A stretch of 60,459 nucleotides of DNA, taken from Massilia glaciei. Its GTDB lineage: Bacteria > Pseudomonadota > Gammaproteobacteria > Burkholderiales > Burkholderiaceae_D. Where the stretch lies: contig NZ_PXWF02000009.1 in the NCBI RefSeq assembly GCF_003011895.2, forward strand, positions 1 through 60,459. The letters run 5' to 3'. A model generated the notes under the pieces. That model had not been told where the DNA came from and searched no databases. It saw only the letters and a list, made by a program, of their open reading frames with translations. How positions within the stretch are numbered: position 1 is the stretch's first letter; the number at the start of each line of letters is the position of its first letter. A program made the position numbers and the translations under genes. Below are positions 29,970 to 40,500 of the stretch, piece after piece.

Positions 29970-30260
29970 TCAGCGCTCGACCTTGACGCTCTTCCAGAAG
30001 GCGACGCGGCCGGCGATCTGGCTCGCCGCCGCCATCGGATTGCGGTAGGTCCAGACCGCGTCGCGGTTGAGCGCGCCGTCGACGCTGAGGCTGAAGTAGT
30101 TGGCGGTGCCCTTCCAGCCACAGAACGATTGCGTCTCGCTCAGCAGCAGATACTCCGGGCGCACCGCCGACATGAGAAAATAGACATTGTTTTCGACGAT
30201 CTCGACCTCGTCGTCGCGCGCTTCGGCGATCACGGCGCCGTTCCAGGTGGCGGTTGGCAT
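29970..30260 (-). CDS. DUF427 protein
   Basis: 96 aa. The conserved DUF427 pattern is visible: ATWNGAVIAEARDDEVEIVENNVYF, RPEYLLLSE, FCGWKGTANYFSL and the terminal VAFWKSVKVE. It is a small beta-rich cytosolic protein of unknown function. It lies 1 bp downstream of the DsbA-like gene on the same strand, so the two are co-transcribed. Confidence 0.88.
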   Translation of the reverse strand: MPTATWNGAVIAEARDDEVEIVENNVYFLMSAVRPEYLLLSETQSFCGWKGTANYFSLSVDGALNRDAVWTYRNPMAAASQIAGRVAFWKSVKVER

Positions 30261-30261
30261 T

Positions 30262-30909
30262 TTATTCTCCTGCGACGATTTGGCGCAGCGCCTGTTCGAA
30301 CACCTGCACCGGCTGGCCGCCCGAGATCAGGTGGCGCTCGTTGATGATAATGGCCGGCACCGAACTGATGCCCTGCTGCTGGTAAAACTGCTCGGCCTCG
30401 CGCACCTCGGCCGCGTAGTCGTCGCCGGCCAGTATGCGGGCCGCCTCGGCCGTGTCGAGCCCGACCTCGCCGGCCAGGCGCAGCAGCACATCGTGCGCGC
30501 CCGGGCTTTCGCCGAGCGTGAAATAGGCGCCGAACAAGGCGAGCTTGAGCGCGTGCTGGCGCCCCTCGAGGCCGGCCCAGTGCAGCAGGCGGTGGGCGTC
30601 GAAGGTGTTGTAGATGCGGTCGCGTTTGCCCGGCACGAAGTCGAAACCGACCTCGGCGCCGCGCGCGCGGATCATTTCACGGGTTTTTGCGGCCTGCTCG
30701 GGGCTCGCGCCATATTTTTGCGCGAGGTGCTCGTTGATGTCCTGGCCCTCGGGCGCCATGCGCGGGTTGAGCTCGAACGGCTGGAAGTGGATCCGGGCCG
30801 TGGCGACGTCGCCGACCTGCTCGAGGGCCTGTTCGAGCGCCTTGAGGCCGATCACGCACCACGGGCACGACACATCGGAAACGAAATCGATCTTGATCTG
30901 CTTGCTCAC
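30262..30909 (-). CDS. DsbA-family (FrnE-like) thiol oxidoreductase
   Basis: 215 aa, no signal peptide, so cytosolic. A thioredoxin-fold active site C15-P-W-C18 (DVSCPWCVIGLKALEQAL) is followed by an inserted helical domain and the cis-proline segment ISSVPAIIINERHLISGGQP. This arrangement fits the FrnE/2-hydroxychromene-2-carboxylate isomerase-like branch of DsbA proteins. Its substrate is not predictable. It is upstream of the DUF427 gene. Confidence 0.9.
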   Translation of the reverse strand: MSKQIKIDFVSDVSCPWCVIGLKALEQALEQVGDVATARIHFQPFELNPRMAPEGQDINEHLAQKYGASPEQAAKTREMIRARGAEVGFDFVPGKRDRIYNTFDAHRLLHWAGLEGRQHALKLALFGAYFTLGESPGAHDVLLRLAGEVGLDTAEAARILAGDDYAAEVREAEQFYQQQGISSVPAIIINERHLISGGQPVQVFEQALRQIVAGE

Positions 30910-30997
30910 CTGGCACCGCCTTGTTCAGCCATGGCCGGCGCAGGGTGCGCGGCCCAAGCTGTCTATATTGGCACGTGCGCTGCTATTTCAATAGCGC

Positions 30998-31681
30998 CTA
31001 TTTTTTGCGCGGACCGTTCCTGGCGCCATTGCCGGCCGCATTGGGCGTCCCTTTGGGCGTCGCCTTGGGCGCGGCCGGGGCCGACTTGCCGCCGATGCGG
31101 CTTTCGGTGCCCGCGATCAGGTTCGAGATGTTCTTGAGGTGGCGGAAGACCAACAGCAGGCTCATAAGGACCACGGCGCCGAATTGCGCATCCGCGCCCT
31201 CGAGCAGGCCGTAGTAGATCGGGGCCAACACGGCCGCGAACAGCGCCGCCAGCGAGGAGTAGCGCGAGAAATAGGCGACCAGCAACCACGTCACCAGCAC
31301 GGCCAGGCCGAGCCACGGGTTCAGGCCGATCAGCACGCCGAGCGCGGTCGCCACGCCCTTGCCCCCAACAAAGCGGAAGAACACCGGCCACAAGTGGCCC
31401 AAAAACACCGCCAGCGCGACGAGCGCGATGGCCATGTCGCCCAGGCCGAAGCGATCGGCAAACATTTTTGCCAGGAACACCGCGAGCCAGCCTTTGGCGC
31501 CATCGCCGATCAGGGTCGCGATCGCCGCTTTTTTGTTGCCGCTGCGCAGGACGTTGGTCGCGCCCGGGTTCTTGGAGCCATAGGTGCGCGGGTCCGACAG
31601 GCCGAATACGTGGCTCATGACGACGGCGAACGAAATCGAGCCTATCAGGTAGGCTGTGAGCGTGAATAAGGCTGTGGTCAT
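30998..31681 (-). CDS. plsY: Glycerol-3-phosphate acyltransferase PlsY
   Basis: 227 aa with about five membrane helices. Transfers an acyl group from acyl-phosphate to glycerol 3-phosphate, the first step of phospholipid synthesis. The family motifs [39 protein letters not shown] and a late RYSSLAAL are present. It is longer than usual because of a basic, proline/glycine-rich tail (about 27 residues after GGKSAP), probably disordered. Confidence 0.95.
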   Translation of the reverse strand: MTTALFTLTAYLIGSISFAVVMSHVFGLSDPRTYGSKNPGATNVLRSGNKKAAIATLIGDGAKGWLAVFLAKMFADRFGLGDMAIALVALAVFLGHLWPVFFRFVGGKGVATALGVLIGLNPWLGLAVLVTWLLVAYFSRYSSLAALFAAVLAPIYYGLLEGADAQFGAVVLMSLLLVFRHLKNISNLIAGTESRIGGKSAPAAPKATPKGTPNAAGNGARNGPRKK

Positions 31682-31885
31682 GTTGTCTCTCGTTATCTAT
31701 GTTCTTGTCCGGCCCGCGCAGCGTCGGCGGGCCGCTGAATATACACCATCGACAGCGGCGCGAACAGGGCCGGAAATGGCCTGCCCGGCATCGCAGTGAT
31801 TGAGGTGGCTAAGAGACAAGCAGTATAAGTAGCGGCTACGCCAAGCTACCGGCATCGGATATCGATACCGCAGCTTGGGTTGGCG

Positions 31886-32374
31886 CTATGCCAGCGCCAC
31901 CTCGACCAGGTGAAGATCGAACAAGCGGGCCAATTCCGACGGCGACATGCTCACGAGGTAGCCACGGCGCCCGCCATTGATGTAAATCTCGGGCAGATCC
32001 AGAATGGTTTTCTCGACATACACCGGCATTTTTTTCTTGGTGCCGAACGGGCTGGTGCCGCCGACCAGGAATCCGGTGTGCCGGTTGGCCACCTCCGGCT
32101 TGCACGGTTCGATTTTCTTGCACCCGGCCTGGCGCGCGAGTTCCTTGGTCGAGACCTTGCGGTCGCCATGCATGAGCACGATCAGCGGCTTGGCCGACTC
32201 GTCCTCCATGACCAGCGTCTTGACCACGCTGTGCTCGTCCACGCCGAGTTCGCGCGAGGACGCGTTGGTGCCGCCGCGCTCCTCGTATTCATATAGATGG
32301 CTCGAAAACACCACGCCGTGTTCGCGCAGGAATTTCGTCGCCTGTGTTTCCGGACCGCTTGCCGCTTTCATCAT
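31886..32374 (-). CDS. ybaK: Cys-tRNA(Pro)/Cys-tRNA(Cys) deacylase YbaK
   Basis: 162 aa. Single-domain editing enzyme that clears mischarged Cys-tRNA(Pro). THE YbaK signatures KTLVMEDESAKPLIVLMHGD, the catalytic lysine region DRKVSTKELAR and GYLVGGTSPFGTKK-like FLVGGTSPFGTKKKMPVYVE are intact. I start at MMKAASGPETQATKFL; an upstream in-frame ATG (32440) would add a tail unlike the family. It stands alone, divergent from the phosphodiesterase-like gene. Confidence 0.92.
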   Translation of the reverse strand: MMKAASGPETQATKFLREHGVVFSSHLYEYEERGGTNASSRELGVDEHSVVKTLVMEDESAKPLIVLMHGDRKVSTKELARQAGCKKIEPCKPEVANRHTGFLVGGTSPFGTKKKMPVYVEKTILDLPEIYINGGRRGYLVSMSPSELARLFDLHLVEVALA

Positions 32375-32476
32375 TTCACCCAAAAATACGCCAACCGTTT
32401 TCCTTGGAAAGATGGCATGGCAAGAGCGCCCGTGGCGCATGTGTTACGCTAAACATTCAACGAGGAGTTTCTTATT

Positions 32477-33451
32477 ATGCAGCAAGAAATTCGCTTTGCC
32501 ACCTTCAATGTGTGCAACCTTGCCCCGCCCGGCATGCGGCTGTACGACAACCTGCCGCTCTTGACGGTCGAGGAGTACGAAGCCAAGCTCGACTGGACGG
32601 CGCGCCAGATCGACCTGCTCGACGCCGACCTGATCGGCTTCCAGGAGATATTTTCCCAGAGCGTGCTCAGGGAGGTGATCGCGCGCACCCTGCACTACCG
32701 CGACGCGGTCCACGTCGGCTTCGACCCCGACCCGCTTGCCGAGCGGCTCACGCCGAGCGTGGCGCTGGTGTCGCGCCTGCCGCTGGCCGCGCCCGCCACC
32801 AGTCACAGCGCCTTTCCAGACGGCATATCGATGCCGGCCGACAGCCGCGACCCCGACCATTTCGCGCGGCCCGTGCTGCACGCGGCCGTGGTGGTCTCGC
32901 CCGACTGCACGGTCGACGTGTTCGTGCTGCACTTGAAGTCGAAGCGCCCCGACTATCGCAACGGCGACTCGGCCGAGGATGCCAAGCTGTACGCGCTGGC
33001 CTGCCTGCGCTCGCTGATCTGGCGCGGCACCGAGGCCGTGGCGCTGCGCGTGCTGTTGTGCAACCTGGCGCGCGAGCACCGCCGCCCGCGCGTGGTGCTG
33101 GGCGATTTCAACGACGTCGCCGACGCCGTCACCACCGGCATCGTGATGGGCGCCGGCGGGCCTCTCGGCGAGCGCCTGTTCGACGCAGCCCAATCGCAGC
33201 GCCAGATCGACCCCTTGCGCAACGTCGGCTTCAGCTGCCTGCACGAGGGCCAGCACAGCACCATCGACCATATCCTCGTGTCGGAGGATTTCCATGGGGA
33301 CTTGCCGAACGCGATCGGCGAGGTGGTCGACGTGGTCTACCTGAACGACCATCTGGTGCTCGGCCTGCCGCAGGCGTCCGACCACGGCCAGGTGCTCGCG
33401 CGCATCCGCCTGTTCGACGAGACGCGCGGCCTTGAGACGAGCGGACTTTAA
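32477..33451 (+). CDS. Endonuclease/exonuclease/phosphatase family protein (second)
   Basis: 324 aa. FATFNVCNL, LIGFQEIFS, VLHLKSKRPD, VVLGDFNDV, HSTIDHILVS and the final SDHGQVLARI give the metal-binding and catalytic residues of the fold. The KSKRPDYR element and the insertion between strands resemble nuclease/phosphodiesterase relatives rather than exonuclease III. No signal peptide. AGGAG lies before the ATG. Its end sits in the first copy of a 30-bp duplication shared with the convergent gene. Substrate unknown. Confidence 0.87.
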   Translation: MQQEIRFATFNVCNLAPPGMRLYDNLPLLTVEEYEAKLDWTARQIDLLDADLIGFQEIFSQSVLREVIARTLHYRDAVHVGFDPDPLAERLTPSVALVSRLPLAAPATSHSAFPDGISMPADSRDPDHFARPVLHAAVVVSPDCTVDVFVLHLKSKRPDYRNGDSAEDAKLYALACLRSLIWRGTEAVALRVLLCNLAREHRRPRVVLGDFNDVADAVTTGIVMGAGGPLGERLFDAAQSQRQIDPLRNVGFSCLHEGQHSTIDHILVSEDFHGDLPNAIGEVVDVVYLNDHLVLGLPQASDHGQVLARIRLFDETRGLETSGL

Positions 33452-33480
33452 ACGCGCGGCCTTGAGACACGCGTCCTTTA
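33422..33480. repeat. 30-bp tandem duplication across two convergent gene ends
   Basis: ACGCGCGGCCTTGAGAC... to ...CTTTA occurs at 33422-33450 and again at 33452-33480, with a period of 30 bp. The first copy carries the stop codon of the plus-strand gene, the second that of the minus-strand gene. Confidence 0.85.
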
Positions 33481-35958
33481 ACGGCGCCGGGTTGTAAGGT
33501 CCGGGTCGATCGAGGCCCGGCCCGCGTAGTCGCCCTGGTATTCGTCGCAGCCGTGCATGCGCAAGAACTGCAGTTGCTCGGCCGTCTCGACGCCCTCGGC
33601 GATGACCCGCAGCTTGAGGCTGCGCGCGACCGCGATGATGGCCGGGATGATGGCCGCGTCGGCCGGGTCGCGCGTGATGTCGTGCACGAACGAGCGGTCG
33701 ATCTTGAGCTTTGACAGCGGAAAGCGGCGCAGGTTGGACAGGCTCGAGTAGCCGGTGCCGAAGTCGTCGATGGTGAGCTGCACCCCGCGCTCGCGCAGCG
33801 CGTTGACGGTGGTGACGGTCGTCTCGTTGCCGTTCATGATGACCGACTCGGTGATCTCGAGGTCGAGGAAGTCGGGCTCGAGGCCCGAGCGGCGCAGCGC
33901 GTCGTCGACGCTGTGCACCAGGTTGTTGTGGATGAATTGCAGCGGCGACAGGTTGACCGCGACCACCACCGGAAAGCCCTCGTCGCGCCAGCGCCGCGCG
34001 CGCGCGCACGCCTGGCGCAGCACCCATTCGCCGATCGGCACGATCAGCCCGCACTCCTCGGCCACGCGCAGGAACTGAACCGGCTGCAGCAGCCCGCGCT
34101 CGGGATGGCGCCAGCGGATCAGCGCCTCGACGGCGATGATGCGCCCGCTCGCGATGTTGACCTCGGGCTGGTACTCGAGCACGAACTCGCCGTTGGCGAG
34201 CGCATGGCGCAGGTTGTTTTCGATCTGCACGCGCTCGATCACATGGGCGTTCATTTCGGGGCTGAAGAACTGGAAGGCGTCGCGCCCGCGCTGCTTGGCG
34301 TGGTACATGGCGACGTCGGCGTGCTTGAGCAAGGTGTCGGCGTCCTCGCCGTCGGACGGGCAGATGCTGATGCCGATCGACACCGACAGGGAGATGTCGT
34401 GCTCGCCCACCTTGTTGATCTGGGCGATCGCCGCCATCACGCTGCCGGCCACGTGCGCGGCCTGGTCGACGCCGCCGATGTCGGCCAGGATAATGACGAA
34501 CTCGTCGCCGCCCTGGCGGCTGACGGTGTCGACCTCGCGCACGCAGCGCGTGAGCCGCAGCGCGACCTCCTTGAGCACCAGGTCGCCGGCCTGGTGGCCG
34601 TAGGTGTCGTTGATGAACTTGAAGCGGTCGAGGTCGAGGAACATCACCGCGACCTTGGTGTTCTTGCGGTGCGCGCTGGCGATCGCCTGGTGCAGGCGGT
34701 CGAGGAACAGCACGCGGTTCGGCAGGTCGGTCAGGAAATCGTGCTCGGCCAGGTGGCGGGTGCGCTCCTCGACCCGCTTGCGGTCGGTGATGTCGGTCAG
34801 GATCGCCATGTAGTTGCAGATCCGGTTCGCGCTGTCGCGGATCGCCGTGAGCGCCACCCACACCGGGTATTGCTCGCCATTTTTGCGATTGCTCCAGACC
34901 TCGCCCTCCCAGTGCTCGTGGGCCACGACGTAGTCCCAGATCTGCTGGTAAAAGGCCGGCTCGTGCGCGCCGGAGCGCAGGCCCGGCACCGGCACCCCGA
35001 CGATCTCGTCGGACAAAAAACCGGTGATGCTGGTGAACGCGCCGTTGACCGCGACCACCCGGTACTGCTGGTCGGTGATCAGGATGGCGTCGCGCGAGTT
35101 TTCAAACACCTGGGCCGCCGTGGCCAGCGTGTGTTCGGCGCTCTTGCGCGTGGAGATGTCGCGGATCACGGCGTACGAGAGCAACTCGTGGTCGAGCGCG
35201 ATCGAGGTCAGCAGCACCTCGGCCCAGAAGCCGTGGCCGTCGCAGGCCTGGTAGCGCCACTCGTAGCGGTGGTTGCCGTCCCGAAAAGTCTGGGCCGCGA
35301 GCGCGGCGTCGCGCGCCAGCGACGACTCGCCCGAGGGCTGGACCGGCGGCGAGAAGTCGAGCAGGGTCTTGCCGACCATGTCTTGCGGGCCGGGGCAGCG
35401 GAACAGCGCCGCCGCCGCCGGGTTGGCGTCGATGATGTTGTGCCCCTCGATGAGCACGATGGCGTCGGTCGAGCGCGCGAACAGCTGGCGGAAGTTGGCG
35501 CCCGAGCGCATCAGCGCGGCCTCGTCGACCTTGCGCCCGGTGATGTCGATCTCCATGCAGAACACCTGTTGCGGCGCGCCGTTGCGGTTGACCGGGAAGT
35601 GGCTCGAATAGACCCAGCGCTCGGCGCCGTCGCGGCGCACCAGGCGCCAGTCGCGCGGGCGCGGCGCGTGCCCGGTCTGCCAGATGGAGCCGATCAGGGC
35701 GCCGAAGTCGGTGCCGCCGTCGATGTGATCGCCCAGGCTGGTCAGGGGGCGCCCGAGCGCCTCGTGCGCGGGAACGCCGAACAGCTCGGCGCAGGTGTTG
35801 TTCCAGAAGCGCACGATGCCCTCGCGGTCGGTGCTGTGCATGGCCACCGTGGGGGTGAGCTCGATCGCGGCGACGAAGCGGTACAGCAATTCGAGCGCCT
35901 CGCGGCCCTGGCCTTCCGGTTCGGGCGCCGGCGGCGCAGCGGTGGGGTCGACGCTCAC
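33478..35958 (-). CDS. PAS-GGDEF-EAL cyclic-di-GMP signalling protein
   Basis: 826 aa, no membrane helix seen. Three PAS domains (about 27-140, 150-265, 275-390) precede a GGDEF domain with intact GGDEF (about residue 481), an RxxD inhibitory site five residues before it (REVDTVSRQGGDEF), and an EAL domain with EALIRWRHPERG (about 607). The EAL metal and catalytic motifs (NLSPLQF, DLEITES, IDDFGTGYSSL) are present, so it could either make or degrade c-di-GMP. The PAS domains probably sense a redox or small-molecule cue. Confidence 0.93.
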   Translation of the reverse strand: MSVDPTAAPPAPEPEGQGREALELLYRFVAAIELTPTVAMHSTDREGIVRFWNNTCAELFGVPAHEALGRPLTSLGDHIDGGTDFGALIGSIWQTGHAPRPRDWRLVRRDGAERWVYSSHFPVNRNGAPQQVFCMEIDITGRKVDEAALMRSGANFRQLFARSTDAIVLIEGHNIIDANPAAAALFRCPGPQDMVGKTLLDFSPPVQPSGESSLARDAALAAQTFRDGNHRYEWRYQACDGHGFWAEVLLTSIALDHELLSYAVIRDISTRKSAEHTLATAAQVFENSRDAILITDQQYRVVAVNGAFTSITGFLSDEIVGVPVPGLRSGAHEPAFYQQIWDYVVAHEHWEGEVWSNRKNGEQYPVWVALTAIRDSANRICNYMAILTDITDRKRVEERTRHLAEHDFLTDLPNRVLFLDRLHQAIASAHRKNTKVAVMFLDLDRFKFINDTYGHQAGDLVLKEVALRLTRCVREVDTVSRQGGDEFVIILADIGGVDQAAHVAGSVMAAIAQINKVGEHDISLSVSIGISICPSDGEDADTLLKHADVAMYHAKQRGRDAFQFFSPEMNAHVIERVQIENNLRHALANGEFVLEYQPEVNIASGRIIAVEALIRWRHPERGLLQPVQFLRVAEECGLIVPIGEWVLRQACARARRWRDEGFPVVVAVNLSPLQFIHNNLVHSVDDALRRSGLEPDFLDLEITESVIMNGNETTVTTVNALRERGVQLTIDDFGTGYSSLSNLRRFPLSKLKIDRSFVHDITRDPADAAIIPAIIAVARSLKLRVIAEGVETAEQLQFLRMHGCDEYQGDYAGRASIDPDLTTRRR

Positions 35959-36108
35959 GGCGCTTCCTTTCTATTTGGTCTGGTGACGGCTTGCCGCGCC
36001 CCGTTGCAGCGAGGCGCATCTGCCATTTTTGACGATGCGGGGCAGGGCCCGCTTGCGCGCGCACAAGCCAGGGGAAGTGGAACATTTTCAGTATTACAAT
36101 AAACGAGC

Positions 36109-36163
36109 AAGAAACGACCAAGAAGCGACCAAGAAGCGACCAAGAAGCGACCAAGAAACGGAC
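36109..36163. repeat. 11-bp tandem repeat, 5 copies
   Basis: AAGAAACGACC, three AAGAAGCGACC, and AAGAAACGGAC run with a period of 11 bp in the 438-bp gap between the divergent PAS-GGDEF-EAL and efflux genes. Apart from a candidate promoter I see no other feature in that gap. Confidence 0.9.
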
Positions 36164-36280
36164 AAGGAATCGGCGCGCGCGGTCCGCCATGGCGAACATT
36201 GGCGAACCAGAGCGAACAAAAGCGATCGATCCGGCTTTTTTGCGCTTCAGCGTCCCAAAACGCCTGCTCGTCGCATTCCG

Positions 36281-36310
36281 TTGGCGCCGCCGGAGCCGTT
36301 TTCCTATAGT
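36281..36310 (+). promoter_or_regulatory. Candidate sigma-70 promoter for the efflux operon
   Basis: TTGGCG, an 18-bp spacer and TATAGT lie about 87 bp before the adaptor ATG. The match is moderate. Confidence 0.4.
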
Positions 36311-36396
36311 GGCAACATGCGCCTGGGGCTCCATCTTGCATTCAAGAAGGAGCACAAGCGCCCCCCTCCCACCTGCCACTAGCCAAGAACAACACC

Positions 36397-37596
36397 ATGA
36401 AACTAGAAACCCTGCCGTCCGCGCCAGTCCAGCCCGCCGCCAGCAAAAAACGCTGGCGCGTCCCCGTGATCGCCCTGCTCGTGGCCGGCGTGGCCGCCGG
36501 CTGCTACGCGGCCACGCGCCCCGCCGCCAAGCCGGCCGAGACCAAAGAGGCCAAGCAGGCGCCTGTCCTCGAACTGGCCGGCGCCGAGGTCGCGACCATC
36601 GAGGCGCGCGAGCTCAGCATGAGTCTTCCCCTGTCGGGCTCGCTCGTGCCGCTGAACCAGGCCATGGTCAAGTCGAAGACCTCGGGCGTGGTGCGCGAGA
36701 CGCTGGTGCAGGAAGGCGTGGGCGTGGCCGCCGGCCAGGTCATCGCCCGCCTCGACAGCGCCGACCAGCGGGCCCGGCTGGCGCAGTCGCAGGCCGCCGT
36801 CGACGAAGCAAGCGCGCGCCTGTCGATGGCGCGCAAGAACAACGCCAACAGCGAGTCGCTGCGCAAGCAGAACTACATCTCGCAAAACGCCTACGACACC
36901 AGCCAGAACGGCGTCGAACTGGCCCAGGCCAGCCTGAACGCGGCCCAGGCCCAGCGCGCCATCGCGCGCATCGCCGTCGCCGACACCGTCATCCACGCGC
37001 CGCTGTCGGGCGTGGTCAGCAAGCGCCATCTGCAGGCCGGCGAGAAGGCCTCGCCCGACATGCCGGTGTTTACCATCGTCAACCTGCGCCAGCTCACGCT
37101 CGAGGCCCAGGTGCCGGCCTCGGAGATTCCGCGCGTCAAGGTGGGCCAGGAGGTGCAATTCCATGTGGACGGCTACCAGCAGCGCAATTTCGCCGGCAGG
37201 GTCGCGCGCATCAACCCGACCACCGACGGCGGCTCGCGCGCGATGCTGGTCTATATCAGCGTCGACAACAGCGACGCCGCGCTGCGCGGCGGCATGTTCG
37301 CCAAGGGCACCATCACGACCGACAAATCGCGCACCATGCCGCTGGTGCCGCTGGGCGCGCTGCGCAAGGACAAGGGCCGCGACGTGGTCTACACGATCGA
37401 GGGCGACAAGGTGGTGTCGCAGCCGGTCACGCTGGGCATGCGCAACGACGACGCCGGGCTGGCCGAGGTGACCGCCGGCCTGGCCAAGGGCGCGCGCGTG
37501 ATCGTCGCCAAGCTCGACGGCGTGAAACCGGGCGACACGGTCAAGCTCGCGCCGGCCGCGCCGGTCGCGGCCGCCGTCCTCGCCGCGAAAGGCTAA
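36397..37596 (+). CDS. RND efflux periplasmic adaptor subunit
   Basis: 399 aa. An N-terminal membrane segment (VPVIALLVAGVAAGCYAATR) anchors it to the inner membrane; C36 could be a weak lipidation site. The membrane-fusion protein layout follows: lipoyl halves (SGVVRETLVQEGVGVAAGQV and APLSGVVSKRHLQAGEK), a coiled-coil hairpin between them, and a beta-barrel with GMFAKGTI. It connects the RND pump to an outer-membrane channel. No TolC-like gene is adjacent, so the channel is supplied from elsewhere. 3 bp before the pump gene. Confidence 0.92.
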   Translation: MKLETLPSAPVQPAASKKRWRVPVIALLVAGVAAGCYAATRPAAKPAETKEAKQAPVLELAGAEVATIEARELSMSLPLSGSLVPLNQAMVKSKTSGVVRETLVQEGVGVAAGQVIARLDSADQRARLAQSQAAVDEASARLSMARKNNANSESLRKQNYISQNAYDTSQNGVELAQASLNAAQAQRAIARIAVADTVIHAPLSGVVSKRHLQAGEKASPDMPVFTIVNLRQLTLEAQVPASEIPRVKVGQEVQFHVDGYQQRNFAGRVARINPTTDGGSRAMLVYISVDNSDAALRGGMFAKGTITTDKSRTMPLVPLGALRKDKGRDVVYTIEGDKVVSQPVTLGMRNDDAGLAEVTAGLAKGARVIVAKLDGVKPGDTVKLAPAAPVAAAVLAAKG

Positions 37597-37599
37597 GCC

Positions 37600-40500
37600 A
37601 TGTGGATCACCAAGACCAGTATCAAGAACCCGGTCTTCGCCACCATGGTCATGGTGGCGCTGATGGTGCTCGGCCTGTTCTCGTACCGCAGCCTGGGGGT
37701 CGAATCGATGCCGGCCGTCGAGATGCCGTTCGCCTCGGTCGAAGTCGTCTACCCGGGCGCCTCGCCCGAACAGGTCGAGAACGACATCACCCGCCCGCTC
37801 GAGGACGCGATCAACACCGTGGCCGGGGTGCGCACCATCCGCAGCAACTCGTGGGAGGGCCGCAGCGGCATCTACATCGAGTTCCAGCTCAACGTCAACA
37901 TGGACAAGACCATGCAGGAGCTGCGCGACCGCATCTCGCGCGTGCGTCCGAGCTTTCCGCGCGAGGCCAAGGAGCCGTTCGTGATGCGCGACGAGGGCGA
38001 CAACACCCAGCCGATCGTCGAGCTCATTTTGATGTCCGACACACGCAGCGTGCGCGAACTGTCGACCCTGACCGAGCAGGTCATCGTCAAGCGCTTGCAG
38101 AACGTGGCCGGGGTCGGCCAGGTGCTCGTCAACGGCAAGACCAACCGCGAGATCCTGGTCAGCCTCAAGCCCGAGCAGATGGCGAGCCAGCGCATCGGCG
38201 TCGACGAGGTGCTGCGCGCGATCCAGACCACCAACACCAACCTGCCGGCCGGTAACATCAGCTTCGGCGCCAGCGAGAACCTGGTCCGGGTCGAGGGCAA
38301 GATCAAGGACGCGCGCGGCTTCAACCAGATCATCGTGGCGCGCCGCGCCGGCGGCCCGGTCTACCTGAGCCAGCTGGCCGACGTGATCGACGGCGAGCAG
38401 GAGGAGTCCTCGATCTCGCGCATCAACGGCAAGCGCGCCATCTCGCTGTCGGTGACCAAGGTCCAGGACGCCAATGTGGTGGTAGTCGGCAAGGGCATCC
38501 GCAAGGCGGTCGAGTCCCTCAAGAAGACCATGCCGACCGAGATCAAGCTGACCATCCTCGAAGACCAGTCCGAGCGCGTGCAAAGCCAGGTCGACAACGT
38601 CAAGCGCACCATCGTCGAGGGCGCGGTCCTGACCATGCTCATCGTGTTCCTGTTCCTGCATTCGTGGCGCAGCACCATCATCACCGGATTGACGCTGCCG
38701 ATCTCGGTCATGGCCAGCTTCATCGCGATGAAATACTTCGGCTTCACGATCAACTTCCTGACCCTGATGGCGCTGTCGCTGTGCATCGGCCTGCTGATCG
38801 ACGACGCCATCGTGGTGCGCGAGAACATCGTGCGCCACTACAACATGGGCAAGAGCCACCTCAAGGCGGCCTACGAGGGCACCAACGAGATCGGCCTGGC
38901 CGTGATGGCGACCACCTTCGCGATCGTGGCCGTGTTCGTGCCGATCGCGTTCATGGACGGCATCATCGGGCGCTTCTTCTTCCAGTTCGGCATCACCGTC
39001 GCGGTCGCCGTGCTGGTGTCGCTGTTCGTCAGCTTCACGCTCGACCCGATGCTCTCGTCGGTCTGGCGCGACCCGGTCAAGGACCGCTTCAAGTATGTGC
39101 CGTGGCTGGGCCGCATGATGGCGAAGATCGAGCGCGGCATCGACGCCCTGCACGTCGGCTACGGCAGGGTGCTCGCGCTCGCTTTGCGCTGGCGCAAGGC
39201 GACCCTGGCGCTCGCGCTCGCCATGTTCGTCGGCAGCCTGGCCCTGATCCCGCTGGTCGGCGGCGAGATGTTCCCCGAGACCGACAACGGCTACGTCAGC
39301 CTGCGCTTCAAGACGGCGGTCGGCTCGAGCCTCGAGTACACCGACACCAAGGTGCGCCAGGTCGAGGCGGCGCTGTCCGAGTTCAAGGAGATCGACGTCG
39401 TCATGTCCAACGTCGGCACCCGCGACGGGCGCAACACGGCCCAGATCAACCTGAAGCTGACCGACGTGCTCAAGACCAAACGGCGCTCGCAGAAGGAGCT
39501 CGAAAAAGCCATCCGCGCGCGCCTGGCGCCGATCGCCGGCATCAGCCTGCAGGTGGGCCAGCGCCCGATCTTCATCGCCATCCTGGGCCAGGACGAGGCC
39601 AAGCTCGACGCCGCCGCGCGCAAGCTCATGGACAAGATGCGCGCCATCAAGGGCGTGGCCGACATCGAGTACAGCCAGGAGGGCGCCAACCCGGCCACGA
39701 TCGTCAAGATCAACAACGAGATGGCGAGCGACCTCGGCCTGTCGACCCAGCAGATCGGGCTCGCGCTGCGCCCGTTCGTGGCGGGCGACCAGATCAGCCG
39801 CTGGCTCGCGCCGGACGGCCAGAACTACGACGTCAACGTGCAACTGCCCAAATCGGGCCGCGAAAAGATCGCCGACCTGGGCGAGTTGACGGTCGCCTCG
39901 AGCCGCCTGACGGCCGACGGCAACCCGGTCATGGTGCCGCTGCGCCAGGTGGTCGAATTCGTGCCCTCGACCAGCCCGCAGGTGCTCAAGCGCCAGGCGC
40001 TCGAGCGCCGGGTGGCGGTGTACGCCGGCATCGAGGGGCGTCCGAACGGCGACGTCCATGGCGACATCAAAAAGGCGATGGACGCCATGGTGCTGCCCGA
40101 CGGCGTGCGCTTCGACGTCGCCGGCGACGCCGAGATGATGGCCGAGACCATGGGCGGCCTGATGACCGCGCTGGGCATCGCCGTGATCTTCATCTACCTG
40201 GTGCTGGCCTCGCAGTTCGGCAGCTTCCTGCAGCCGATCGCGATCATGGCCTCGCTGCCGCTGTCGATGATCGGGGTGCTGGTCGCGCTGCTGGCGACCG
40301 GCAGCACGCTCAACATTTTCTCGGTGATCGGCATCGTCATGCTGATGGGGCTGGTGACCAAGAACGCGATTTTGCTGGTCGACTTCACCAACCACGGCCA
40401 GCGCAACGGCAAGGGCCAGCACGAGGCGATCATGGACGCGGGCCAGGTGCGGCTGCGTCCGATCCTGATGACGACGCTGGCGATGATCTTCGGCATGCTG

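Noticed and set aside
31846-31870. Partial palindrome downstream of plsY
   Set aside because: Pairing is imperfect, there is no T tract, and it is not repeated elsewhere in the window.
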